A DNA stretch of 64,000 bases from Saprospiraceae bacterium (GTDB lineage Bacteria; Bacteroidota; Bacteroidia; Chitinophagales; Saprospiraceae): assembly GCA_016714785.1 (NCBI GenBank), contig JADKCC010000002.1:558001-622000 (forward strand), given 5' to 3'. Under the pieces are notes generated by a model. It did no database searches. It worked only from the letters and a program-made list of their open reading frames with translations, and was not told the origin of the DNA. Positions 37,737-46,336 of this stretch are shown here, one piece after another (the first letter of the stretch is position 1; every line of letters starts with the position of its first letter). A program made the position numbers and the translations under genes.

Positions 37737-38447
37737 ATGTTCCTTCAAAAAAAAGTAAGTATTACATTGATATTGGTATGGATTATTTCATTTTATGCCA
37801 TCTCTCAGTTAAATATAAAAGTAGGATATATTGGCGGGTTTACTAAAGCTCCAGTACTTAATGGTGCCGTGACAAGATTTAATGATGATTTTATAAAAAA
37901 TAATCCTGATGGAAACTTGGATGATGCATTAGATCAGATTAAGTCATTGCATGGAATAGAAATAGGATTGAGGTATCGTATAAATAGGGTGGGCTTTGAA
38001 ATTTCATGGCACAATATGAGTGACAAGGCTGATGTATTTGGAACTTTAAACAATAAATCAAGTTTTCAAGATAAATGGTTTACAAGTCTTACGGAGTATG
38101 CTTTAGGGATTGAAAATTATTTTGGCAATTTTGGGTATGGCGCTTCTTTAGGATACCGAACGGCGCGGATAAAAACGGATATAACAGGTGCACCAAGGAA
38201 AAAACGTTTGGTCACCAATGAATCTGGTTTGGCTAGTAAATTTTATTTGATTTTTCAATATCCAGGTGATAAGGTTGGTATTGCTTTCAAACCTTATATT
38301 CAAGTACCTTTAAAGGATATCGATATAAGTGACTTTGATCAAGAAATAAATGTTCAGTTAAATAGTTCTTTTCAGGCATTAAAGCCGCAGGATGAAAGAT
38401 TTTTTATGTATGGGATATCTATTGTCTTATATAATGGAAGACAGTAA
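37737..38447 (+). CDS. Outer-membrane beta-barrel-like protein
   Basis: A 236-residue protein starting at 37737 (MFLQKKVSITLILVWIISFY signal). The mature sequence alternates strands and turns (VGYIGGFTKAPVLNG, IGLRYRINRVGFEISWHN, YGASLGYRTARIKTD) and ends in a strand-like FFMYGISIVLYNGRQ, as in small Bacteroidota outer-membrane proteins. A TATTTTTG -7 element at 37696-37703 could start its transcript; the region is shared with the divergent GT-C gene. No specific function. Confidence 0.75.
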   Translation: MFLQKKVSITLILVWIISFYAISQLNIKVGYIGGFTKAPVLNGAVTRFNDDFIKNNPDGNLDDALDQIKSLHGIEIGLRYRINRVGFEISWHNMSDKADVFGTLNNKSSFQDKWFTSLTEYALGIENYFGNFGYGASLGYRTARIKTDITGAPRKKRLVTNESGLASKFYLIFQYPGDKVGIAFKPYIQVPLKDIDISDFDQEINVQLNSSFQALKPQDERFFMYGISIVLYNGRQ

Positions 38448-38450
38448 GTG

Positions 38451-38625
38451 TTTAACCCAAAATATGCATTAGAAAAACTATTTCGAAGCTAAACTGCTGC
38501 AAATCAGAAGCTTCGCCTATTTTTCTTCTGTAACCGTAGCGGTGCTACGCTTTTCGCATATAAATAGCTGATTTATTGCATTTTAGCTTCTCATGCTGAA
38601 GTTCTAACGCATAATCTGGGTTTAA
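38451..38625. repeat. Long imperfect palindrome (foldback element)
   Basis: The ends TTTAACCCAAAATATGCATT and, on the other strand, TTAAACCCAGATTATGCGTT match over about 24 bases with few mismatches. Inner parts match as well (GAAGCTAAACTGC against GAAGCTAAAATGC, then AAATCAG on both arms). The whole 175 bp could fold on itself. It directly follows the barrel-protein stop and precedes the second MITE array. Confidence 0.65.
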
Positions 38626-38680
38626 TAAAAAAAGATGAGTCTGTGTCTTGGAAGACAAAGACCCATCTCAATTAAACTTA

Positions 38681-39231
38681 CTAAAGTTTCGGGGCAAATT
38701 TTGCACAATAACTACTCACATAACCTTCAATCAAATTCAATTGTGCTCTTTGGGGCTAATGATTATACTATAGGTTTGGCATTGTCGCTCGAGCCGCGCT
38801 CCCCATCCCTTACGGGTGCCTTCACTTCTCGCATTGTCATGGCCACCCATCCGTTTCACGGTTCACTACGTCAAAGGCGCTTGCCTTTGGTACTTCGTAC
38901 TACACTCTGTTCACCTTCCAGGATCGTTCAGTTATACTTTTTTGCATCTTTTGCTCACGTTTATTCCTTTGGAATGCAAACCCAGAAAAAAAGTAAACAA
39001 AAAACGCTAGTTCCGCTAAATCGCTCCGCGTACCTGAACAGGCTCCCCAAGGAGGTACACCTTGGTATTACTACATCTCCCAAAGCAATATGTTAACGTC
39101 GTATTTCTAAATTTCCTTGTAAATTGTTTTAAAGTATTGATTATCAGTATTATAAAATAAGTTACTATTTAATTATTTAATATGTAATTAATTAGTTGCC
39201 ATTAATCCATTTATAAACTCCGAAACTTCAG
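38681..39231 (+). mobile_element. MITE-like element, copy 5 (longest)
   Basis: A 551-bp copy with the usual ends plus an extra central segment of about 160 bp (CCCATCCCTTACGGGTGCC, CGTCAAAGGCGCTTGCC and following) that other copies lack or keep only as remnants. It may be closest to the ancestral form. The flanking TTAAACTTA at 38672-38680 is repeated exactly after copy 7 at 40222-40230. Confidence 0.8.
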
Positions 39232-39339
39232 TCATTTACTTATATCTTTTTATAAAGATGTCAGAGCTAACGCTCCTTATTGTCATTTACATATATCGCT
39301 TTATAAAGATGTCAGGGCTACGCTCCTTATTGTCATTTA
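39232..39339 (+). repeat. 51-bp minisatellite between MITE copies 5 and 6
   Basis: Two units, one with the GAGCTAACGCTC hairpin and one with GGGCTACGCTCC. Confidence 0.8.
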
Positions 39340-39728
39340 CTAAAGTTTCGGGGCAAATTTTGCATAATAACTACTCTCATAACCTTGAATCAAATTCAAT
39401 TGTGCTCTTTGGGGCTAATGATTATACTATAGGTTTGGCATTGTCGCTCGAGCCGCGACTGGCTTTTACTTTTTTGCATTGCCAAAAAAAGTAAACAAAA
39501 AACGCTAGTTCCGCTAAATCGCTCCGCGTACCGGAACAAGCTCCCCAAAGAGGTAAACCTTGGTATTACTACATCTCCCAAAGCAATATGTTAACGTATT
39601 ATTTCTAAATCTCTTTGTAAATTGTTTTAAAGTATTGATTATCAGTATTATAAAGTAAATTGCTATTTAATTATTTAATATGTAATTAATTAGTTGCCAT
39701 TAATCCATTTATAAACTCGAAACTTCAG
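39340..39728 (+). mobile_element. MITE-like element, copy 6
   Basis: A 389-bp copy, nearly the same as copies 3 and 7, with the same internal stems. The CCAAGG stem arm is mutated to CCAAAG. Confidence 0.8.
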
Positions 39729-39836
39729 TCATTTACTTATATCTTTTTATAAAGATGTCAGAGCTAACGCTCCTTATTGTCATTTAAATATATCGCTTTA
39801 TAAAGATGTCAGGGCTACGCCCCTTATTGTCATTTA
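39729..39836 (+). repeat. 51-bp minisatellite between MITE copies 6 and 7
   Basis: Two units, one with GAGCTAACGCTC and one with GGGCTACGCCCC, where the pairing change is compensated. Confidence 0.8.
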
Positions 39837-40221
39837 CTAAAGTTTCAGGGCAAATTTTGCACAATACCTACTCTCATAACCTTGGATCAAATTCAATTGT
39901 GCTCTTTGGGGCTAATGATTATACTATAGGTTTGGCATTGTCGCTCGAGCCGCGACTGGCTTTAACTTTTTTGCATTGCCCAAAAAAGTAAACAAAAAAC
40001 GCTAGTTCCGCTAAATCGCTCCGCGTACCGGAACAAGCTCCACAAAGAGGTAAACCTTGGTATTACTACATCTCCCAAAGCAATATGTTAACGTCGTATT
40101 TCTAAATTTCCTTGTAAATTGTTTTAAAGTATTGATTATCAGTATTATAAAGTAAATTACTATTTAATTATTTAAAATGTAATTAGTTGACATTAATCCA
40201 TTTATCAACTCCAAACTTCAG
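39837..40221 (+). mobile_element. MITE-like element, copy 7
   Basis: A 385-bp copy with a slightly damaged right end (CCAAACTTCAG). It is followed by TTAAACTTA, which matches the sequence before copy 5, so the three-copy array 38681-40221 sits inside one 9-bp target-site duplication. Confidence 0.8.
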
Positions 40222-40247
40222 TTAAACTTACACTTATGATACCAAAA

Positions 40248-40690
40248 TTACTTAATCTCTATCGTCTTAGGTTCTTTTGGTTTTGCTTCTTCTTTTTTAG
40301 GGAGCGCTACTGTTAGAATGCCATTTTGATACTCTGCCACAATTTTTTCAGTATCGACCGCATCTGTAATCTGAAAAGATCTTTTGAAAGAACTGAAATT
40401 GAACTCTTTTCTCGTCCATTTGCCTGGTTCATTCTCTTCTGTATTGGTCTCTTTAGAAGCTGAGATAGTGAGTTGGCCCTTTTCTAGCGCAATGCTAAAG
40501 TCTTTTTCTCCAATCCTGGTTCTGCCAGTTCTAGAACAAACTTATCATCAAGCTCACTGATATTGACAGATGGATTAGTGACTGCAAAGTCATTGCCTAC
40601 GAAATCAGAGATACTTCTATTGAATACTTCATCAATAATGTTTGAGAAATTTCTACCTTGTAAAAAAGGATTTACTTTTACGATGTTCAT
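40248..40690 (-). CDS. Small heat-shock protein Hsp20, one frameshift
   Basis: Alpha-crystallin-domain holdase chaperone of about 147 residues. The first 66 residues (MNIVKVNPFLQGRNFSNIID onward, VNISELDDKFVLELAEPGLE) are in one frame. Adding one A to the A5 run near 40505 continues into DFSIALEKGQLTISASKETN, then KWTRKEFNFSSFKRSFQITD and the conserved end YQNGILTVALPKKEEA. So the alpha-crystallin domain is complete if the frameshift is a sequencing error. It follows a second hsp20 gene by 26 bp on the same strand, forming a pair. Its stop lies 18 bp from the MITE array. Confidence 0.8.
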
Positions 40691-40716
40691 GATTATTTGA
40701 TTTAAATGGTTAAAAA

Positions 40717-41133
40717 TTAAAGGATTTCTATTTTTTTAGGTTGTGCTTTTTCACCTTTTGATATTGTGATATTTAGGATACCTTGTTCAAAAGTTGCAGA
40801 AATTGAATCTACATTTACGTCTTCTGGTATTGTAAATGTACGTGTAAACTCAGTCGGGGCAAACTCTTTTTTCAAGAATTTCGCTTCGTTGTTGGCTTCT
40901 TGTTTTCCTTGAACTATAAGGATATTATTTTCTTGCTTAATCTCTACATTAGATTTGTTAAAACCTGGGATGGCAAGGCTAATTAAAAAATGTCCATCAA
41001 ATTCTTTGATATTTGCAAAAGCGGGAGATTTTTTTACCTGATGTGGCATTTGGCCTACCGTAGGATTTGCAAAAGATTTGAAATGATTTGGTCTTTGGAT
41101 TTGAGATAATGGTCTGAACATTACATTTGTCAT
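40717..41133 (-). CDS. Small heat-shock protein Hsp20
   Basis: A 138-residue alpha-crystallin-domain protein. The start at 41133 (MTNVMFRPLSQIQRPNHFKS) is preferred to an upstream in-frame codon at 41187. Domain features: EFDGHFLISLAIPGFNKSNV, then IKQENNILIVQGKQE, then FTRTFTIPEDVN, and FEQGILNITISKGEK, which contains the conserved G-I-L-x-I. It prevents aggregation of unfolded proteins. First gene of a two-gene hsp20 unit; operator-like repeats are found upstream. Confidence 0.93.
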   Translation of the reverse strand: MTNVMFRPLSQIQRPNHFKSFANPTVGQMPHQVKKSPAFANIKEFDGHFLISLAIPGFNKSNVEIKQENNILIVQGKQEANNEAKFLKKEFAPTEFTRTFTIPEDVNVDSISATFEQGILNITISKGEKAQPKKIEIL

Positions 41134-41243
41134 GGTATGAATATTTTGCTTTTTTATTAAAATTAATTTACAATCATTCTTATTCAAATTTTATTCCATC
41201 ACGTTTTTTAGGCCAAATATGACGTTATTTATCAAATATTCAT

Positions 41244-41285
41244 GCCATAATGTCTGTTTTTGATTTAAATATATGACATAATGTC
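41244..41285. promoter_or_regulatory. Paired palindromic sites upstream of hsp20 genes
   Basis: GCCATAATGTC (41244-41254) and GACATAATGTC (41275-41285) share CATAATGTCTGTTTT and start 31 bp apart, close to three helical turns. The second is a perfect GACAT-A-ATGTC inverted repeat. The spacing and position between the divergent hsp20 and gcvT genes suggest a regulator site; no known heat-shock operator matches it. Confidence 0.4.
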
Positions 41286-41371
41286 TGTTTTGGTTCAGAT
41301 GCTTACCATTCAATTCAAATCATTTGTCAAAATAAATGCATCGTTGTGCCAAATAAATTCGGTAACTTTAT

Positions 41372-41379
41372 TACCTTTG
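41372..41379 (+). promoter_or_regulatory. -7 element for gcvT
   Basis: TACCTTTG matches TAnnTTTG, 39 bp before the gcvT ATG. No well-spaced TTG was found upstream. Confidence 0.4.
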
Positions 41380-41418
41380 GGCAAACAAATCCATCATTAA
41401 AATCATTAACCAGATACC

Positions 41419-42528
41419 ATGTTAGATACACCAATTACACATCTTCACATCGCACTCGGGGCCAAAATGGCTGAATTCGCAGGATACAATATGCCTATTT
41501 CATATACAACCATTACAGAAGAACATCATGCTGTGCGGAATGGCGTAGGTGTTTTTGATGTTTCGCACATGGGCGAATTTATAGTAAGAGGCAAACAAGC
41601 TTTGGACTTAGTTCAGAAAGTAACAAGCAATGATGCATCAAAACTGGCCATAGGAGACGCACAGTATAGTTGCTTACCTAATCTTGATGGCGGTATTGTA
41701 GATGACTTATTGGTATATCGGCTGCCAGAAGAAATGTGTAGCGAAGGCGAACAAGCATTTATGCTCGTAGTCAATGCATCCAATATTGATAAAGATTGGA
41801 ATTGGATATCGTCTCAGAATGAATTTGATACTAAGATGATCAATATTTCTGACAAAACGGGTTTAATAGCAGTACAAGGACCAAAAGCTGTCGAGGCACT
41901 ACAAAAGCTTACAGACATCAATCTAAGTGACATTAAATATTATTCATTTACCAAAGGAAAAATAGCTGGCATTGACAATGTTTTGATATCTGCAACAGGC
42001 TATACAGGTAGTGGTGGCTTTGAGCTTTATGTCGCTAATGAAAGTACAGAAGCGCTTTGGGATGCTGTATTCGAAGCAGGCAAGGAATTTGACATCAAAC
42101 CATGTGGATTGGGAGCGAGAGATACCTTAAGATTAGAAATGGGATTTTGTTTGTATGGCAATGATATTGACGACACTACCTCACCACTTGATGCAGGTTT
42201 GGGTTGGATTACAAAACTTAAAAAACCGACAGTCTTTAATGGACAAAACTGGATGAATGATCAAAAAGCTAATGGCATCACAAGAAAGTTAGTTGGATTT
42301 ATCATGGAAGAGCGAAGAGTTCCGCGACATGGCTATCTTATCTTCAATGAAACTGAAAATGAAATTGGCGTGGTAACTTCGGGAACACAATCACCAACTC
42401 TTGATATCCCTATTGGAATGGGTTATGTACCTGTAGATAAATCAACAGAAGGATCCAAAATTAAGATCCAAGTGGGCAAAAAGATGATGGAAGCAACGGT
42501 AACGAAACTTCCATTTTTGAAACTTTAA
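41419..42528 (+). CDS. gcvT: Glycine cleavage system aminomethyltransferase (T protein)
   Basis: Transfers the methylene group from the lipoyl-bound intermediate to tetrahydrofolate, releasing ammonia. 369 residues, normal length. Visible: GAKMAEFAGYNMPISY at the start, GVGVFDVSHMGEFIVRG near residue 38, the folate-site region GGIVDDLLVYRLP near 92, ISATGYTGSGGFELYV near 190, and GARDTLRLEMGFCLYGND near 230. The product uses the lipoyl dehydrogenase also encoded in this window. The P and H protein genes are not adjacent. Confidence 0.97.
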   Translation: MLDTPITHLHIALGAKMAEFAGYNMPISYTTITEEHHAVRNGVGVFDVSHMGEFIVRGKQALDLVQKVTSNDASKLAIGDAQYSCLPNLDGGIVDDLLVYRLPEEMCSEGEQAFMLVVNASNIDKDWNWISSQNEFDTKMINISDKTGLIAVQGPKAVEALQKLTDINLSDIKYYSFTKGKIAGIDNVLISATGYTGSGGFELYVANESTEALWDAVFEAGKEFDIKPCGLGARDTLRLEMGFCLYGNDIDDTTSPLDAGLGWITKLKKPTVFNGQNWMNDQKANGITRKLVGFIMEERRVPRHGYLIFNETENEIGVVTSGTQSPTLDIPIGMGYVPVDKSTEGSKIKIQVGKKMMEATVTKLPFLKL

Positions 42529-42557
42529 AAATTTATTTGCAAAAAATCGTTAAAAAA

Positions 42558-42588
42558 TTTGTAGATACTAAGAAGAGTGATATCTTTG
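42558..42588 (+). promoter_or_regulatory. Strong Bacteroidota promoter for tRNA-Val
   Basis: TTTG at 42558-42561 and TATCTTTG at 42581-42588 are separated by exactly 19 bp, a full match to the consensus. Transcription would begin near 42595, 80 bp before the tRNA. Confidence 0.75.
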
Positions 42589-42673
42589 CGTCGCTTTTGA
42601 AGAAAGGCCCATTTTTAAAATAGTTTTGTGCCCTACTTTTATAGTTTGGAGATATTATTTTAAAGTATTTATT

Positions 42674-42748
42674 GGGAGATTAGCTCAGTTGGTTCAGAGC
42701 ACCTCGTTTACACCGAGGGGGTCGGGGGTTCGAGCCCCTCATCTCCCA
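42674..42748 (+). tRNA. tRNA-Val (anticodon TAC)
   Basis: Cloverleaf is clear: acceptor stem GGGAGAT pairs with ATCTCCC, the D-arm contains AGCTCAGTTGGT, the anticodon stem CCTCG/CGAGG encloses loop TTTACAC with anticodon TAC, and the T-arm has GGGGTTCGAGCCCC. The CCA end is not encoded. A promoter lies upstream and a terminator 11 bp downstream. Confidence 0.98.
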
Positions 42749-42758
42749 CATCAAAAGT

Positions 42759-42796
42759 TAAAGCAGTTATGAAGTGATTCGTAGCTGCTTTTTTTA
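42759..42796 (+). terminator. Rho-independent terminator after tRNA-Val
   Basis: AAAGCAG and CTGCTTT form the base of a stem, with further pairing between TATGAA and TTCGTA; a T run follows. Confidence 0.8.
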
Positions 42797-42841
42797 TTTA
42801 AAACTGCTTCATTTCTTAAAAAAATTTGTAAAAAATATTCA

Positions 42842-43777
42842 ATGTCTAAACCAGGAATTAAGGTATTTGCTCCAGCTTCCGTTGCAAACGTAGCTGTGGG
42901 ATTTGATATTTTAGGATTTGCATTAGAGAAACCAGGAGATGAAATCATCATCAGAGAAGGAAGCAAACCTGGCTTAGTAATCACCGAAATACAAGGAGCA
43001 GGTGGCAAGTTGCCTTATGATGTAATGAAAAATACTGCGGGTTACGCAGCTTATAGACTCCTCGAACACTTAGGAGAAACGGATCGTCCGCTTGAGATGG
43101 AGATCCACAAAAAAATGCCTTTTGGTAGTGGTTTGGGTTCATCTGCTGCTAGTGCTGCTGCGGGAGTTTTTGCGGTCAATGAATATTTAAAAACTGGACT
43201 CAGTAAATATGATATTTTAAAATTTGCAGTTGAAGGTGAGCAAATAGCGGATGGTGCTTTTCATGCTGACAATGTAGGACCTTCATTGTTAGGTGGTATG
43301 GTATTGATCAGAGATACTGAGACACTTGATATCAAAAAACTTCATATTCCGCATGGATTATACGCAGCGGTGATTTATCCACATGTGGAAGTTTTGACTA
43401 GAGAATCGAGGGCCATCCTAGCATCCGAAGTCAATTTTAAAGATGTCATTCGTCATCAAGGAAATCTTGGCGCTTTTGTCGCGGGAATGTACACATCTGA
43501 TTATGGTTTGATTTCAAGGTCACTTCAAGATTTATTGGTGGAACCACAACGAGCGCATTTGATTCCGCATTTTTATGAAATGAAAGAAGCAGCTTTGGCG
43601 GCAGGAGCACTTGGATTTAGCATCAGTGGCGCAGGTCCGTCTATGTTTGCCTTGTGTGACAATAGTATAAAAGCAGAATCCGTCATAGAAGCGGCCAATA
43701 AACTCTACCAATCCAAAAAAGTGAGCATCAATACCTATTTGTCCAAAATCAACCACGAAGGGGCGATTAGATTTTAA
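42842..43777 (+). CDS. thrB: Homoserine kinase
   Basis: Phosphorylates homoserine for threonine synthesis. GHMP-kinase family, 311 residues, normal length. The start MSKPGIKVFAPASVANVAVG carries the substrate-binding motif, then the ATP-binding loop KKMPFGSGLGSSAASAAAG is seen near residue 90, and the third GHMP motif GALGFSISGAGPSMFALCD near 260. It precedes thrC by 12 bp, forming a threonine-synthesis pair. Confidence 0.97.
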   Translation: MSKPGIKVFAPASVANVAVGFDILGFALEKPGDEIIIREGSKPGLVITEIQGAGGKLPYDVMKNTAGYAAYRLLEHLGETDRPLEMEIHKKMPFGSGLGSSAASAAAGVFAVNEYLKTGLSKYDILKFAVEGEQIADGAFHADNVGPSLLGGMVLIRDTETLDIKKLHIPHGLYAAVIYPHVEVLTRESRAILASEVNFKDVIRHQGNLGAFVAGMYTSDYGLISRSLQDLLVEPQRAHLIPHFYEMKEAALAAGALGFSISGAGPSMFALCDNSIKAESVIEAANKLYQSKKVSINTYLSKINHEGAIRF

Positions 43778-43788
43778 AATTATACGTT

Positions 43789-44909
43789 ATGCAACTATAC
43801 TCCACCAATAACCCGTCACTAAAAGTCGAACTCAAGGAAGCTGTCATGCAGTCGCTCGCAAAGGACAAAGGTCTGTACATGCCTGAGGTAATCCCTGTTT
43901 TGGATAAGGAATTTATAGATCATATCGAAAATTATTCTTTTCAGGAGATAGCTTATATAGTGAGTAAAAACTTGATTGGCAACTATATTCCTGATGCTGA
44001 TCTGAAAGAAATAGTGTATGACGCTATCAACTTTCAAGCACCTGTTGTGATGCTGGACGAGAAGATTGGGACTTTAGAACTTTGGCATGGTCCGAGCCTT
44101 GCGTTTAAGGATTTTGGGGCTAGATTTATGGCAGCATTGATGTCTTATTTTATCAAAATGAGAACCAAGACACCACGATTCTTGTCGCTACTTCTGGAGA
44201 TACAGGTGGCGCAGTGTACAGTGAACTGAATACAAAATACCATCTAAGCTCAGCCAATAGCATCAACATTGCACGATTGATACCGCAGAGCTTTTATTAT
44301 TTTGAAGCATACAAACAGGTCAAAAAATATGGTAAAGAAGTGGTTTTCAGTGTGCCAAGTGGTAATTTCGGCAACATCACAGCAGGACTGCTAGCTAAAA
44401 AAATGGGTCTGCCGATCAAAAGATTTATCGCTGCTACCAATGTCAATAAAATAGTACCTGATTATCTTGCGACTGGAAATTATACACCAAAACCTTCAGT
44501 AGCCACCATCAGCAATGCCATGGACGTAGGAAGTCCGAGCAATTTTACCAGAATATTGGCATTGTATGATCAAGATTATAAAGCTATCAAAAGCGATATA
44601 GAAGGTTTTTGGCTCAATGATGCTGATACACGCACTGCTATGCAAGAAGCGTTTCAAAAATACCAATATGTTTGCGATCCACACGGCGCAATCGGTTACC
44701 AATCTTTGACAAAATTGGGAGATAATGAGATTGGTATCTTTCTAGAAACAGCGCATCCTGCCAAGTTTCTCTATACTGTCGAAGAAACTTTGGGTCAAAA
44801 AATAGATATTCCCGAAGCCTTATCTTCGCTAGAAGAAAAAGAAAAACAGTCCACAATGATGGATACTTCTTTTGGATCGTTTAAGGCTTTTTTGTTGGGT
44901 AGGAAGTAG
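43789..44909 (+). CDS. thrC: Threonine synthase with frameshift and internal deletion
   Basis: PLP enzyme that converts O-phosphohomoserine to threonine. The N-terminal part (MQLYSTNNPSLKVELKEAVM to LELWHGPSLAFKDFGARFMA, with the PLP lysine in FKDFGAR) is normal. A frameshift at about 44152 is repaired by one A and gives TILVATSGDTGGAV. Straight after that motif the sequence jumps to YSELNTKYHLSSANSINIAR. Normal ThrC proteins have about 50-60 more residues between these two motifs. The total is about 373 codons against about 430 in related enzymes. The C-terminal part (VFSVPSGNFGNITAGLLAKK, HPAKFLYTVEETLG) is intact. Either truly defective or an assembly fault; see findings. Confidence 0.85.
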
Positions 44910-45009
44910 ATCTTTCATCCGATTTTCTAGTCAATTGGTACAAAATAGAATGTATTTTTCAACTATTTCTTTCCAAATGTATTGGTTATGATACAATTAC
45001 ATAAACCGT

Positions 45010-46282
45010 ATGGGTAGATTTGGTTTTTTTATATTTCTAGTTTTTTTGTTTGTCTTGCTGGATGTGTATTCCTTTTATGGACTAAAAGGTTTATTGAGTC
45101 AAGGTCGATATTCGCGTATCTACACAGGCTTGTATTTTGCAATCAGTGCTTTTGGCTACTTCTGCATCGTACATCTTTACCAGTTTATGAGCAACGGTGT
45201 GAGTGGTACGCGTAGTGAATTATTCAATTTTACAAGTGGATTTTTGCTGACGTTGTTTATCACCAAGTTGGTTTTTTCTATATTTTTGATCACACAAGAT
45301 GGTGGAAGAGCGATCATTGGATTATTTCAATATGTGAAGAGTTTATTTGGCGATGGCGATGCTTCCCAACAGACTTTTATTCCTGAACGTAGGACGTTTA
45401 TAACCAATGTAGGTGCACTTGTGGCAGCTATTCCATTTTTGGGATGTTATATGGCATTACAAAGGAAAATATCAATATACGGTACAAAAAATTACCTTGA
45501 CATTTCGTGATTTGCCCAAAGCTTTTGATGGGTTTAAGTTGGTGCAGATATCTGATATCCATGCTGGCAGTTTTGACAATAAGGACAAGGTATTGGAAGG
45601 TATTCTCAAGATCAATGCATTACATCCCGACATAGTTTGTTTTACAGGTGATTTGGTCAATTCTGAAAAAGAAGAAATAGATCCATACATCGACATCTTT
45701 GGGCAAATACAAGCCAAACACGGGAAGTTTGCCATCCTTGGCAACCATGATTATTACGGTCGTTATGACAAAAATGATCCAAAAGCCATCAAAGCATATC
45801 ACGATGATTTCGGAAAGAAGTATGCAAAAATGGGTTTTGACCTGATGAAAAATGAGAGTCGTTCTATTAGTATCGATGGTGATGAGATACATCTTTTGGG
45901 TGTAGAAAATTGGGGTGCAGGCAGATTTTTTCAGAAGTATGGAGATATCGATCTAGCTGCAGCCAATGTTCCCAAGGATGCTTTTAATATCATGCTTTCG
46001 CACGATCCTACGCATTGGGATGAAAAAATATTAAAACACGAACGACACGTGCATCTCACTTTGAGTGGTCATACCCATGGATTTCAGTTTGGTTTCCAAT
46101 TGCCGGGTTATGCATGGAGTCCAGCCAAATATAGGTACAAAAGATGGTTAGGACTATATGAAGAAGCAGAAAAATTTCTGTATGTCAACCGTGGTTTTGG
46201 CTTCCTAGGTTTTCCGGGTAGGATAGGTATGTGGCCAGAGATTACGCTTATTGAATTGAGAAGTGGTGAGGTTGTGGGTTGA
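45010..46282 (+). CDS. Membrane-anchored metallophosphoesterase, one frameshift
   Basis: About 424 residues. The N-terminal 150 residues hold four hydrophobic helices (FFIFLVFLFVLLDVYSFYG onward). A frameshift near 45465 (one extra base in TTACAAAGG) joins them to the calcineurin-like domain: GFKLVQISDIHAGSF with the D-x-H motif, VCFTGDLVNSE with GD, ILGNHDYYGR with GNHD, MLSHDPTHWD, and LTLSGHTHGFQFGFQ with GH-x-H. All metal ligands are present. The enzyme should face the periplasm or cytoplasm at the inner membrane; members of this YkuE-like group act on lipid or nucleotide phosphates. Substrate unknown. Confidence 0.85.
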
Positions 46283-46336
46283 TGTTGAATTGATTTCAGG
46301 AATGTAACATATTTTTTTTCGTCAGATATATTAAGC

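Noticed and set aside
38631..38670. Hairpin GATGAGTCT..AGACCCATC as a terminator for the barrel-protein gene
   Set aside because: The pairing is imperfect and the T-rich side is on the wrong strand for that gene. It may be part of the neighbouring repeat.
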